From Rariglobus sp. (GTDB lineage Bacteria > Verrucomicrobiota > Verrucomicrobiia > Opitutales > Opitutaceae), in contig JAQSWS010000010.1 of NCBI GenBank assembly GCA_029266495.1, positions 1 to 61,090 on the forward strand: a DNA stretch of 61,090 nucleotides, written 5' to 3'. Made by a program: the position numbers and the translations under genes. The notes under the pieces are model-generated. The model saw nothing but the letters and a program-made list of their open reading frames with translations. It was not told where the DNA came from and did no database searches. Shown here piece after piece: positions 33,314 to 42,069 of the stretch; within the stretch, counting starts at the first letter, position 1; each line of letters begins with the position of its first letter.

Positions 33314-34936
33314 CTATTTCGGATCGAGCCAGACGTGCTTGTAGGGGTGGTGGTCGAGGAGGGTGGGATGCCAACCCTGGACGGAGGGGTTTTTCAGGAA
33401 GACGTGGGTATAGGTGTAGATCGGGATGAAGGGGGCGTCGGCTACGAGCAGAGCCTCGGCTTGCTGGAAGAGGGCGTTGCGTGCGGCGGTGTCGGCGGTG
33501 CGGGCGGCCTGGAAGAGCAGCTGATCGTAGGCGGCGTTGCTCCAGCCGCTGTGGTTGTTGCCGCTGCCGGAGGTCCACAGGTTGAGAAAGGTGGCGGGGT
33601 CGTTGTAGTCGCCGATCCAGGACGAGCGCAGGATTTGGAAATCGCGGGCGCGGCGGGCGGCGAGGACGCTTTTGCCCTCCATGTTGTTGAGGCGGATCTC
33701 GATGCCGAGTTCCTTGCGCCAGGTGGCCTGGATTTCCTCCGCGATGATGCGGTGGTTCTCGGAGGTGTTGAGAAGGATGTCGATGACGGGCGTCCCCTTG
33801 CCCTCGGGGTAGCCGGCTTCGGCGAGCAGGCGGCGGGCGTCGTCGAAATTGCTGTCGAGGCGGGCGGTGGGCGTATAGCCGGCCGTGCCGGGCGGAGTGA
33901 AGGCATGGGCGGGCAACTGGCCGGCGCGCAGGATTTTTTCGGTGATGCCGGCGCGATCGACGGCGAGTGCCAGGGCCCGGCGGACCCTGGCTTCGTTGAT
34001 GAAGGGCCGGGTGATGTTAAACGTGTAGTAATAGGTTCCCAAATACGGGTCGATGCGGAGCAAGTCCGGGTGGTCGCGGCGGTAGGCGTCGACCTTGGCG
34101 ACCGGGAGCGCCTCGGTGAGATGGAGCTGACCGGAGCGGAAGGCGCGTTCCTCGGCGTTCAGATCTTCGATGGGATGGAACCGAATGCCGTTCAGGCGGA
34201 CACTGGCGGCATCCCAGTAAACGGGGGATTTGGTGACGTCGATGTGCTGGCCGGTGCGCCATTCCTTGAGGTTGAAAGGGCCGTTGCCAACGAAGGTCTC
34301 GACGCGGGTCCAGCGATTGCCGCGCTGATAAGGGGAGCCGGCTTTTTCGAGGGTGGGAAGATGCACGGGCCACCACGCCCAGTGTTGAAGCAGCGAGAGA
34401 AAATAGGATGCGGGGTGCTCCAGGGTGATACGGACGGTGTGCGCGTCGGGTGCGGAGAAACCGACCTGGGTGAAGTCGGTGAGCTGGCCCTTGTGGAACC
34501 CCTCGGCATTTTGAACGATGTAGAGGAGGTAGGCGTTGTCGGCGGCAAGGGAAGGGGTGAGCACGCGTTGCCAGGAGGCGAGGAAGTCGCGGGCGGTGAC
34601 CGGATCGCCGTTGGACCATTTGGCGTTCGAACGGAGGTGGAACGTGTAGGTGAGGCCGTCGGGGGAAATATCCCAGCGTTCGGCGACTCCGGGGACGGGG
34701 GCGAGCGTCTTGGGATCCTCGGCGACCAAGCCTTCAAAGAGGGCGGAGAGGACCGTGTAGTCGTTGGCGGTGGTGGCGATGTGCGGGTCGAGATCGGCGA
34801 CCTCGGGGCCCATGCCGCGGTGGAGGATTTGATCACGATTGCCGCGTTCGACGGCGGTCTCGCGTTTGAGGCAGCCGGCGACGGCCAGAAGACAGAAGAC
34901 GGAGGACAGCAGGAGGCGGACGATGGGCGGACGCAT
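33314..34936 (-). CDS. Peptide-binding lipoprotein, OppA type (copy 2)
   Basis: A 540-residue family 5 solute-binding protein from ATG 34936, with lipobox LLAVAGC after a hydrophobic leader. It shares order and motifs with the copy at 31596 (ALFEGLVAEDPKTLAPVPGV, YTFHLRSNAKWSNGDPVTAR, GNGPFNLKEWRTGQHIDVTK) yet differs throughout, so the pair is an old duplication. Two binding proteins for one permease could widen the peptide range. It starts 7 bases after the ispF stop, placing a transporter gene in the same run as isoprenoid genes. Confidence 0.9.
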   Translation of the reverse strand: MRPPIVRLLLSSVFCLLAVAGCLKRETAVERGNRDQILHRGMGPEVADLDPHIATTANDYTVLSALFEGLVAEDPKTLAPVPGVAERWDISPDGLTYTFHLRSNAKWSNGDPVTARDFLASWQRVLTPSLAADNAYLLYIVQNAEGFHKGQLTDFTQVGFSAPDAHTVRITLEHPASYFLSLLQHWAWWPVHLPTLEKAGSPYQRGNRWTRVETFVGNGPFNLKEWRTGQHIDVTKSPVYWDAASVRLNGIRFHPIEDLNAEERAFRSGQLHLTEALPVAKVDAYRRDHPDLLRIDPYLGTYYYTFNITRPFINEARVRRALALAVDRAGITEKILRAGQLPAHAFTPPGTAGYTPTARLDSNFDDARRLLAEAGYPEGKGTPVIDILLNTSENHRIIAEEIQATWRKELGIEIRLNNMEGKSVLAARRARDFQILRSSWIGDYNDPATFLNLWTSGSGNNHSGWSNAAYDQLLFQAARTADTAARNALFQQAEALLVADAPFIPIYTYTHVFLKNPSVQGWHPTLLDHHPYKHVWLDPK

Positions 34937-34943
34937 GGGAAAA

Positions 34944-35423
34944 TCAGGCACGCTCGATGAGCGCGACGGCGTGGGCGGCGATGGCGAGGCCTTGGCCGAT
35001 TTGATCGATGCCTTCGTTGGTCGTGGCCTTGAGACCGATCTGCGACGCATCGAGCCCGGTCGAGCGGGCGAGGGCGGACTTCATCTCGGCGAGGCGCGGG
35101 TAAATTTTCGGTTTCTCGGCGACGAGGGAGGCGTCGATGTTTACGATGAGCCAGCCGCGCGCGGAGAGTTCGGCGGTCACGCGCTGGAGCAGGATTTGAG
35201 AATCGATGTTTTTGAACACCGGGTCGGTGTTCGGGAAAAAATGACCGATGTCGGGCAGCGCGGCGGCGCCGAGGAGGGCATCGCAAATCGCGTGGGTGAG
35301 GCAGTCGGCATCGGAGTGACCGTCGAGGCCGTAGTCAGTGTCGAAGCGCACGCCGCCGAGAACGAGCGGGCGACCGGTGACGATGCGGTGGATGTCGTAA
35401 CCGTGGCCGATGCGGAGATTCAT
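34944..35423 (-). CDS. ispF: 2-C-methyl-D-erythritol 2,4-cyclodiphosphate synthase
   Basis: A 159-residue enzyme of normal length. Zinc ligands and motif appear in MNLRIGHGYDIHRI (D10, H12), then GLDGHSDADCLTHAICDALL and GAAALPDIGHFFPNTDP; the C-terminus has GLKATTNEGIDQIGQG. It forms MEcPP in the MEP route to isopentenyl diphosphate. The gene begins 3 bases after ispD, as in many bacteria where the two are adjacent or fused. Confidence 0.96.
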   Translation of the reverse strand: MNLRIGHGYDIHRIVTGRPLVLGGVRFDTDYGLDGHSDADCLTHAICDALLGAAALPDIGHFFPNTDPVFKNIDSQILLQRVTAELSARGWLIVNIDASLVAEKPKIYPRLAEMKSALARSTGLDASQIGLKATTNEGIDQIGQGLAIAAHAVALIERA

Positions 35424-35426
35424 CGC

Positions 35427-36104
35427 TCAGGACTGCTGGAAGAGCAGGTATTCGAACCACGCGATGTCGGCGGGCGTGGTGAGCTTGGGATTGGCGTGGG
35501 GATTTTCGAGGAGGGCGACGGGGTGCTTCAGGAGTTCCACGGCGGCGGCATCGTCGGTGATGCGGAGTTTCTTTTTGGCGACTTTGGCGTAGGCGGAGAC
35601 GATGAGGTCCCGGGCGAACACTTGAGGTGTTTCCATGGCCCAGAGTTTGTCGCGGTTGAGGGATTTCAAGTGTCCGTCGTTGCGATGTTCTTTAATGGTG
35701 TCGGTCACGCGATGGGCGAGCACGACGGCGTCTTCGCGAAGGACGATCTTGTGGAGGGCGATGAGCTGGTCGACGCGCACGAAGGGGCGGGCGCAGTCAT
35801 GGATGAACACCTTGCCGATGTCGGGCGGAAGGGCGGCGAGGGCGGCGGCGACGGAGTCCTGGCGTTCGGCGCCGCCGGGAACAAAGAGAGCGGGAGTCGG
35901 CGCGTAGGCGGACAGTTCAAGCATCTGCTTCTGGTCGCGATAAACGATGACGTAGAAATCGGCGACGCCGCTCTCGGCAAAGGCGGTGGCGGAGTGAACG
36001 AAGAGCGGGCGTCCGCCCAAGGGGGCGAGGATCTTGTCCTCGACGGTTCCGTTCATGCGATGGCCGCTGCCTGCGGCGAGAAGGATGGCGGCGGTGCGTG
36101 GCAT
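35427..36104 (-). CDS. ispD: 2-C-methyl-D-erythritol 4-phosphate cytidylyltransferase
   Basis: A 225-residue cytidylyltransferase. The nucleotide-binding N-terminus is AAILLAAGSGHRMNGTVEDK, with PGGAERQDSVAAALAALPP and VFIHDCARPFVR, then AHRVTDTIKE and LWAMETPQVFARDLIVSAY. It activates MEP with CTP, the step two before IspF. It lies 47 bases after pyrF and directly upstream of ispF on the minus strand. Confidence 0.95.
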   Translation of the reverse strand: MPRTAAILLAAGSGHRMNGTVEDKILAPLGGRPLFVHSATAFAESGVADFYVIVYRDQKQMLELSAYAPTPALFVPGGAERQDSVAAALAALPPDIGKVFIHDCARPFVRVDQLIALHKIVLREDAVVLAHRVTDTIKEHRNDGHLKSLNRDKLWAMETPQVFARDLIVSAYAKVAKKKLRITDDAAAVELLKHPVALLENPHANPKLTTPADIAWFEYLLFQQS

Positions 36105-36151
36105 GGTGACGGAGGAGTTGAAGGTTGAGGGATGGGAGTTGAGAGACCGGA

Positions 36152-36850
36152 TCAGGAGGAGGCGAGGTCGGCGAGGATGGCGCGGGTGGCGGCGACGGGG
36201 TCCCTGGCCTTGAGGATCGGGCGGCCGACAACGATGTAACTGGAGCCGGCGCGCGCGGCGTCGGCGGGTGTCATGATGCGTTTCTGGTCGTCGCCGCCGG
36301 CTTCGCCGGCGGGGCGGATGCCGGGGGTGACGAGTTGCACGCCGGCGGGGAGTTGAGCGCGCAGCAGGGCGACTTCGAGCGGGGAGCAGACGAGGCCGGT
36401 GAGGCCGGCGTCGGAAGCGAGTTTGCCGAGACGGGAGACCTGGGCTTCGGGAGAGACGGGGACGCCGAGTTCGGAGAGGCCGGTGGCGTCCATCGAGGTG
36501 AGCACGGTGACGCCGAGGAGGAGCAGGTCGGGTTTGGTGGCGAGCTGGGCTTTGCGGGCGTAGCTCATCATCTCGCGGCCGCCGGAGGTGTGGAGCGTCA
36601 GCATGCCGATGGGCAGCGGGGCGAGGGACTCGACGGCCTTGGCGACGGTGTTGGGAATGTCGTGGAGTTTGAGATCGAGGAAGATGTTGAAGCCCTCGTC
36701 GGCGACCGCCTTCACGTAGTCGGGCCCATAGGCGGTGAACATCTGGAGTCCGATTTTTACCCAGCGCAGTTCGCCGCGCAACTGGCGGAGGAGGGGCGCG
36801 GCTTCTTCACGGGTGGGAACGTCGAGGGCGAGGATGAGATCGCAAGGCAT
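36152..36850 (-). CDS. pyrF: Orotidine 5'-phosphate decarboxylase
   Basis: A 232-residue TIM-barrel enzyme from ATG 36850 (MPCDLILALDVPTREEA). The catalytic signature DLKLHDIPNT has K61 between D59 and D64; GVTVLTSMD, GLVCSPLEV, VTPGIRPAG and SYIVVGRPI are further family motifs. It makes UMP in pyrimidine synthesis. An in-frame GTG at 36874 would add eight residues but falls in the repeat-containing intergenic region. First gene of the minus-strand run to 27518. Confidence 0.95.
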   Translation of the reverse strand: MPCDLILALDVPTREEAAPLLRQLRGELRWVKIGLQMFTAYGPDYVKAVADEGFNIFLDLKLHDIPNTVAKAVESLAPLPIGMLTLHTSGGREMMSYARKAQLATKPDLLLLGVTVLTSMDATGLSELGVPVSPEAQVSRLGKLASDAGLTGLVCSPLEVALLRAQLPAGVQLVTPGIRPAGEAGGDDQKRIMTPADAARAGSSYIVVGRPILKARDPVAATRAILADLASS

Positions 36851-36868
36851 GGGTTTAGGAACCCTAAT

Positions 36869-36937
36869 GGACACTAAGAGACACTAATTAAAAACATCAA
36901 AAATCGGGCTGGCTGATCAGACGCGGATGTAGTGTCC
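36869..36937. repeat. Direct and inverted GGACACTA repeats in the pyrF/ispE divergent region
   Basis: GGACACTA at 36869 is followed by a second ACACTAA at 36881, and the inverted copy TAGTGTCC occupies 36930-36937 immediately before the ispE ATG. The pieces could be an operator controlling the divergent promoters, remnants of a dispersed intergenic repeat, or chance. Confidence 0.4.
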
Positions 36938-37840
36938 ATGGAGCCACCCGCTTTTGTGAATTCGATCGTTGCCCACAGTCCCGCCAAATTAAACGTGTTT
37001 CTCGCCATCACGGGGCGGAGGACGGACGGCTTTCATGACCTCGTCTCGGTGGTGACGCCGGTGGAGTTCGGCGACACGTTGACGGTGGAATTGAGCGACG
37101 AGGGATTTTCGCTGGTTTGCGATGATCTGGCACTGGAGATCGACGAGACCAATCTCGTATTGCGGGCGGCGCGGGCGTTTGCCGGGGCGACGGGGTGGAA
37201 GGGCGGGGCCCGTTTCTCTCTCGAGAAACGCATCCCGGTGGGCGCCGGACTGGGCGGAGGGAGCAGCAATGCGACAACGGCGTTGCGGGCGCTCAATCAA
37301 CTGGCAGGCGCGCCTCTCGGCGCGCTTGAGCTGGCGCGAGTGGCCGCACAGCTGGGGTCGGACTGCGTTCTCTTTTTGCAGCGCGGTCCGATTGTCATGC
37401 GCGGACGCGGCGAACACGTGCAGGCTCTGACGCCGGAGGCTGCCGGCCGGTTGAGGGGACGACGGGTGTTAATGTTCAAGCCGACGTTCGGCGTCAGCAC
37501 GGCATGGGCCTACCGCCAGATGGCGGCCGGTGCGCCTTCGAGCTACGTGGCTGCGGCGAAGGCGGAGGCGCGCCTCGCGGCCTGGTTGAACCGGGCCGAT
37601 GCTCCCGCCGAAGAGCTGCTCTTTAATAATATGGAGGCACCGGCTTTTGCTAAGTATATCGCACTACCCGTGCTTCTAGCGTGTTTGAGGGATGAGTTCG
37701 GGCTTTCGTCCCGGATGAGCGGAAGTGGCAGCGCATGCTTTGCATTTTTGCCGGACGGTGCTCCGGTGGATGCGATTTCGAAGCGGATTCGTGAACTCTG
37801 GGGGGGCGGGGCATTTGTGATGGAAACACGGCTGGCGTGA
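36938..37840 (+). CDS. ispE: 4-diphosphocytidyl-2-C-methyl-D-erythritol kinase
   Basis: A 300-residue GHMP kinase. The first motif is HSPAKLNVFLAITGRRTDGF; the ATP-binding glycine loop is PVGAGLGGGSSNATTALRAL; the third motif is SSRMSGSGSACFAFL. It phosphorylates CDP-ME between IspD and IspF in the MEP pathway. ATG 36938 is preferred to a GTG two codons earlier. Divergent from pyrF-ispD-ispF, so three MEP steps are encoded within 3 kb. Confidence 0.95.
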   Translation: MEPPAFVNSIVAHSPAKLNVFLAITGRRTDGFHDLVSVVTPVEFGDTLTVELSDEGFSLVCDDLALEIDETNLVLRAARAFAGATGWKGGARFSLEKRIPVGAGLGGGSSNATTALRALNQLAGAPLGALELARVAAQLGSDCVLFLQRGPIVMRGRGEHVQALTPEAAGRLRGRRVLMFKPTFGVSTAWAYRQMAAGAPSSYVAAAKAEARLAAWLNRADAPAEELLFNNMEAPAFAKYIALPVLLACLRDEFGLSSRMSGSGSACFAFLPDGAPVDAISKRIRELWGGGAFVMETRLA

Positions 37841-37951
37841 GTTGTGCGCAAAAACCGGGCTTCGATTAACAAAAGCGAGTTGACCCTGCGCGAAGCGAGG
37901 CCGTTATCGTCTGGCGTCCCGAGTCCAACCCCGGCCAAACGGACACATTGA

Positions 37952-39721
37952 ATGCCCACGGACAAGCGCGGTAAATCCGAGATCCTGGTGCAAGGCATCG
38001 CCGCCTCGCACGGCATCGCGTATGGCCAGGCGTTTTTGTATATCCAGAGCGACGTGGAGGTGCCCGCCTACCAAGTCGAGCCCGACAAGAATTCCGAGGA
38101 GATCGCGCGTTTCGAGCAGGCGATCCTGGTGACCCGCCAGCAGATTCAGAAGATCATGTCGGAGGTGGATAAAAATCTCGGCTCGGAAGAGGCCCGGATT
38201 TTTGATGCGCACTTGCTGGTGCTCGAGGACCAGGCGCTGATTTCGGAGACGATTCGCGAGTTCGAGGCGAGCGGGAAAAACGTCGAGACCTGCTTCAACA
38301 AAGTTTCCCAGCGTTACATCAAAGCCTTCTCCGAGATTGACGACGAATACCTGCGCGAGCGCTCCGGCGATATTCGCGATGTGGCGCAGCGCGTGTTGCA
38401 GAACCTTCTCGGTCACTCCAGTCAGAGCCTCAGCCAGCTCGTGGAGAAACGCGTGGTTGTCGCCAACGACATCTCTCCGTCGGACGCGGCGGGCATCGAC
38501 AGTTCCCAGGCGCTTGCGATCGTCACCGACTCCGGCAGCAAGACCAGCCATGCGGTGATCGTGGCGCGTTCGATGAAGGTGCCCGCCGTGGTCGGCGTGC
38601 GCGACCTGACGCGGCAGGTGCAACCCGGCGACTGGATTTTGGTGGATGGCTACGAAGGCGTGGTGATCCTCAATCCATCGCAGCAAACGCTTTTCCGCTA
38701 CGGACAGATTCAGCTTCAGAAAAAAGGATTTGAGCAGCGCCTGATGGAGGCCAACCGCCGCCCGGCGGTCACGCTCGACGGAGTCACCGTCACGTTGCGC
38801 GCCAACATCGAAAAGGCCGACGAAACCGCGCTGGTGAAGGAATACCTGGCGGAAGGCGTGGGTCTTTTCCGCACGGAGTTTCTCTATCTGAATGCCGGCG
38901 AGATTCCCAGTGAGCAGGCTCAATACCTCGCTTACAAAGAGGTGGCCGAGGCTCTTGCCCCGGCGTCGGTGGTCATCCGCACGCTCGACTTGGGCGGCGA
39001 CAAGCCCATGGCGGGTCACGCGCATCTGTTCCCGAGGGAAGACAACCCGTTCCTCGGTTATCGTGCGATCCGCTTTTGCCTGGATAACCCGGCTATTTTC
39101 AAAGACCAGCTGCGGGCGATTCTGCGGGCGAGCGCCCACGGTGAAATCCAGCTGATGTATCCGATGATCAGCGGTCGCGAAGAGCTGGCGCGCGCCAATG
39201 CGGTCCTCGCGGAGTGCAAAGAGGAGCTCAAGGCGCGGAAGATCGCGTTCAATCCAAAGCTCCAGGTGGGCACGATGATTGAGATTCCCAGTGCGGCGGT
39301 CACCGCGGACCTGCTGGCGAAGGATTGCGATTTTTTCAGCATCGGCACCAACGATCTCATCCAATACCTGCTGGCGGTCGACCGGGTGAACGATCGCATC
39401 GCGCATCTTTACGAGCCGACGCATCCGGCGGTGCTTCGCATGCTCAAGTTCGTGATCGATTCGGCGCACAGGCAAAAGATCAAGGTCAGCGTGTGCGGCG
39501 AGATGGCGGGCGATGCGATTTACGCCCCGCTTCTGCTGGGCCTGGGGGCGGATGAATTGAGCATGACGCCGCCGTTGATTCCCGCCGTAAAATATCTGGT
39601 GCGATCGATGAAGCTCAGTGATGCGCAAGCGCTCGCCGAAAAGGCGCTGGCGCTGACATCGGCGAAGGAAATTCTGGCGCTGTGCGACGAGTTCAGTCGC
39701 ATGCGGGTGAAGTTGACGTGA
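37952..39721 (+). CDS. ptsI: Phosphoenolpyruvate-protein phosphotransferase (Enzyme I)
   Basis: A 589-residue Enzyme I of normal length. The N-terminal HPr-binding/phosphohistidine domain has the active histidine H200 in GSKTSHAVIVARSMKVPAVV; the C-terminal PEP-binding barrel has EGVGLFRTEFLYLNAGEIPS, RTLDLGGDKPM, and VCGEMAGD with the catalytic cysteine. It passes phosphate from PEP to HPr. No HPr or sugar-specific EII gene is nearby, so it may serve a regulatory PTS, a suggestion only. Confidence 0.94.
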   Translation: MPTDKRGKSEILVQGIAASHGIAYGQAFLYIQSDVEVPAYQVEPDKNSEEIARFEQAILVTRQQIQKIMSEVDKNLGSEEARIFDAHLLVLEDQALISETIREFEASGKNVETCFNKVSQRYIKAFSEIDDEYLRERSGDIRDVAQRVLQNLLGHSSQSLSQLVEKRVVVANDISPSDAAGIDSSQALAIVTDSGSKTSHAVIVARSMKVPAVVGVRDLTRQVQPGDWILVDGYEGVVILNPSQQTLFRYGQIQLQKKGFEQRLMEANRRPAVTLDGVTVTLRANIEKADETALVKEYLAEGVGLFRTEFLYLNAGEIPSEQAQYLAYKEVAEALAPASVVIRTLDLGGDKPMAGHAHLFPREDNPFLGYRAIRFCLDNPAIFKDQLRAILRASAHGEIQLMYPMISGREELARANAVLAECKEELKARKIAFNPKLQVGTMIEIPSAAVTADLLAKDCDFFSIGTNDLIQYLLAVDRVNDRIAHLYEPTHPAVLRMLKFVIDSAHRQKIKVSVCGEMAGDAIYAPLLLGLGADELSMTPPLIPAVKYLVRSMKLSDAQALAEKALALTSAKEILALCDEFSRMRVKLT

Positions 39722-39807
39722 GGGCGGAGGTAGGCCGCGGATGACGGCTGGGCTTCAGGGAGCTATGAATCGCTCGCGTGCGCCAATCGCCCTTAAACGG
39801 GCATTGC

Positions 39808-40698
39808 TCACTTTGCGCGGCTCAACATCGACTCGGCGAGCCAGAGCAGAAAAGCCGTGTCGCCGGGGAGCGCGTTGAACGCGGAGAGGGCGGCATCGGT
39901 TTGCTCTTTTGCCATGCGACGGGCGGCGTCGATGCCGTGGAGGCTTGCGTAGGTGGTTTTGCCGGAGCGGGCATCTTTGCCGGCGGTCTTGCCGAGGGTC
40001 TTGCTGTCGGCGGTGGCGTCGAGCACGTCGTCAACGATCTGGAAGGCAAGACCGAGGTGGCGACCGGCGGCCCGAAGGTGGGCGAGGGTGGAGTCGTCCG
40101 CACCGCCGATCCTTCCGCCCATGACGAGCGAGGCTTCGAGCATCGCGGCGGTTTTGTTGAGATGAATGAAATCGAGTTCGGCGGCGGTGGCGTCGGTTTT
40201 TTTCTCGGCGAGAAGGTCCTGCATCTGGCCGCCGATCAGCCGGGCGGAGCCGGCGGCATCGGCGAGTTCGCGCACGAGTGCGGTCGCGAGGAGCGGATCG
40301 GCGCCATAGTGGGTGGAGAGGATCAGGAAGGCATGGGTGAGCAATCCATCGCCGGCGAGGAGGGCGGTGGCTTCGTCGAATTGCCTGTGCGCGGTGGGAC
40401 GGCCGCGGCGCAGGTCGTCGTTGTCCATGCAGGGCAGGTCGTCGTGGACGAGTGAATAGGTGTGAACGCACTCGATGGCCACGGCGGCGGGCAGGGCGGG
40501 GGCGTGCGGGCGGAAAAGGGCGGCCGCGGAAAGCGTGAGGACGGGGCGCAGGCGCTTGCCCCCGGCCTGCACGGAGTAGCGCATGGCCTCGTGGATGCGG
40601 ACAGGCCCGGGCTGCGTTCCGGCGTAAGCGGGGACGAGTTGGTCCAGGGCGGTTTCGACCTCGGAGACGAAGGCGTTTAATTTGGTTGTGAAGTCCAT
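39808..40698 (-). CDS. ispA: Short-chain polyprenyl diphosphate synthase (farnesyl/geranylgeranyl type)
   Basis: A 296-residue trans-prenyltransferase from ATG 40698. The first aspartate-rich motif is SLVHDDLPCMDNDDLRRGRP and the second QIVDDVLDATADSKTLGKTA; AGGKRLRPVLTL binds diphosphate. The residues CVHTYSLVHDD upstream of the first motif fit farnesyl/geranylgeranyl synthases, but chain length cannot be set reliably. It uses the products of the neighbouring MEP genes. Divergent from the DUF4013-like gene by 40 bases. Confidence 0.9.
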   Translation of the reverse strand: MDFTTKLNAFVSEVETALDQLVPAYAGTQPGPVRIHEAMRYSVQAGGKRLRPVLTLSAAALFRPHAPALPAAVAIECVHTYSLVHDDLPCMDNDDLRRGRPTAHRQFDEATALLAGDGLLTHAFLILSTHYGADPLLATALVRELADAAGSARLIGGQMQDLLAEKKTDATAAELDFIHLNKTAAMLEASLVMGGRIGGADDSTLAHLRAAGRHLGLAFQIVDDVLDATADSKTLGKTAGKDARSGKTTYASLHGIDAARRMAKEQTDAALSAFNALPGDTAFLLWLAESMLSRAK

Positions 40699-40738
40699 CG
40701 GCGCACACCTACCTTTTCGGCAAAAATCGCCCGCCGCA

Positions 40739-41347
40739 ATGCCTTCCCTTGAACAAGTTTGCAAACGCCTCTTTTCCGACTCCTCCTGGTTCCTTAAAGC
40801 GATCGTTGGCGCCCTGTTGCTCATCGTGCCGGTGGCCCACTTTCTGGCCTTCGGTTATCTCTACGCCCTGATCGAGCAGGCGAGGCGTGGCGAAGTGCTT
40901 GAGTTTCCCGAATGGGGGGATTGGCGCCGGTTGTTTGTGACTGGAACCGCGGCATTTGTGATTTTTTTGGTTCTGGGCGTCGTGCCGGTTTTGGTCGCTT
41001 GGGCGCTCGTCTGGCCCTTGCAATTCCTCTTTAACTACGGGGCGTTTATCTACCTGCCGGTGGTGCCGGCGGTGATGCTGGCGGGGCCGCTGACCGTGGC
41101 AGGGATCTATCAGTATCAGAAGCAGGAGGAGTTCCGGGACGCGTTTCGCGTGCCGGTGCTGGCCGCGATGCTGCGGTCGACCAAATCCTATTTTTGGGTG
41201 CCGACCTTTGCGCTGATCGGTTTTTTGGTGGCGGGATATCCGCTGATGACGTTCACCGTCTTCGTAGGTCTGGCGGTCAGCTGGACTTATTACACCGTGT
41301 CGTTCCGCTTTGTTGAAGAATCTCGCAAAAGCGCGCTGCGTCGCTGA
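40739..41347 (+). CDS. DUF4013-like membrane protein
   Basis: A 202-residue integral membrane protein from ATG 40739 with about five hydrophobic helices (AIVGALLLIVPVAHFLAFGY, AAFVIFLVLGVVPVLVAWAL, LIGFLVAGYPLMTFTVFVGL). An EFPEWGDWRRLFVTG segment in the first loop is the characteristic of DUF4013 proteins. Function is unknown for the family. It is followed by two further genes of unknown function on the same strand. Confidence 0.7.
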   Translation: MPSLEQVCKRLFSDSSWFLKAIVGALLLIVPVAHFLAFGYLYALIEQARRGEVLEFPEWGDWRRLFVTGTAAFVIFLVLGVVPVLVAWALVWPLQFLFNYGAFIYLPVVPAVMLAGPLTVAGIYQYQKQEEFRDAFRVPVLAAMLRSTKSYFWVPTFALIGFLVAGYPLMTFTVFVGLAVSWTYYTVSFRFVEESRKSALRR

Positions 41348-41406
41348 GCCTTTGCGACGTGTCCCGTGGCGGTGCCATCTGGCCTGCGTAATTTCCCCAT
41401 CCTCAC

Positions 41407-42069
41407 ATGGTCTACAATAAAAAGATTGAGCGTGCTTCGAGCGGTCCTGGTATTTTCGCCATCATTTTCGGGGCGCTTTTGAGCCTTGTTCTCGGTGTGG
41501 TGCTGGCGATGGCTTACCTGGTGGCAAAGCCGGTGGAGGTGGTGAAAGAGCTGCCGAAGGAGCCGGTCAAGGGCGTGGTGTATTACATCGAAGGCTCGTC
41601 CAACAGCAGCAAAGCCCGTCAGTGGTCCCGCAAGCGGCAGATGCTGGTGGGGACCGAGCCGGCGGAACTCGTTTTTGTGGAGGACGAATTGAACGCCTGG
41701 ATCGGGAGCGTCATGACCCAGGGAGGGCCCGAGGCAAAATCCGGTGCCGCGGCGATTGTGCCGAACGTGAGAATTTACAACGGGACTTTGCAGGTGGGTT
41801 TTTCGGCGATGTATGAGTATCTGGACACGAAGTGGACCACGGCCCTCCAGACCAGCGGACGTTTTGTGAACACTCCCGAGGGTCCGCGATTCTCGGCTGA
41901 TGAGGCTTTTTTCGGGTCGCTGCCGATTCACCGTCTGCCCGGTTATGACAGTTTTATGATTCAGGAAATCATCCTGGGTAAGGAGATCCCGGAGGAAATC
42001 CGCAGGGCGTGGAACCGCGTCACGGAAGCGACCATTGATCAAAACTCCCTGCGTCTCGTGCTCAAGTGA
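41407..42069 (+). CDS. Single-pass membrane-anchored protein of unknown function
   Basis: A 220-residue protein with a short basic N-terminus, one membrane helix (GIFAIIFGALLSLVLGVVLA, then MAYLVA) and an extracytoplasmic rest. The soluble part is mixed alpha/beta (NSSKARQWSRKRQML, VEDELNAWIGSVM, RIYNGTLQVGFSAMYEYL). I do not recognise a family. Its stop overlaps the GTG start of the next gene by three bases, suggesting co-translation and joint function. Confidence 0.6.
   Translation: MVYNKKIERASSGPGIFAIIFGALLSLVLGVVLAMAYLVAKPVEVVKELPKEPVKGVVYYIEGSSNSSKARQWSRKRQMLVGTEPAELVFVEDELNAWIGSVMTQGGPEAKSGAAAIVPNVRIYNGTLQVGFSAMYEYLDTKWTTALQTSGRFVNTPEGPRFSADEAFFGSLPIHRLPGYDSFMIQEIILGKEIPEEIRRAWNRVTEATIDQNSLRLVLK

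Noticed and set aside
33272-34960. 562-codon plus-strand frame opposite the second OppA-type gene
   Set aside because: Valine/glycine-rich shadow; the minus frame encodes a lipoprotein with full family motifs.
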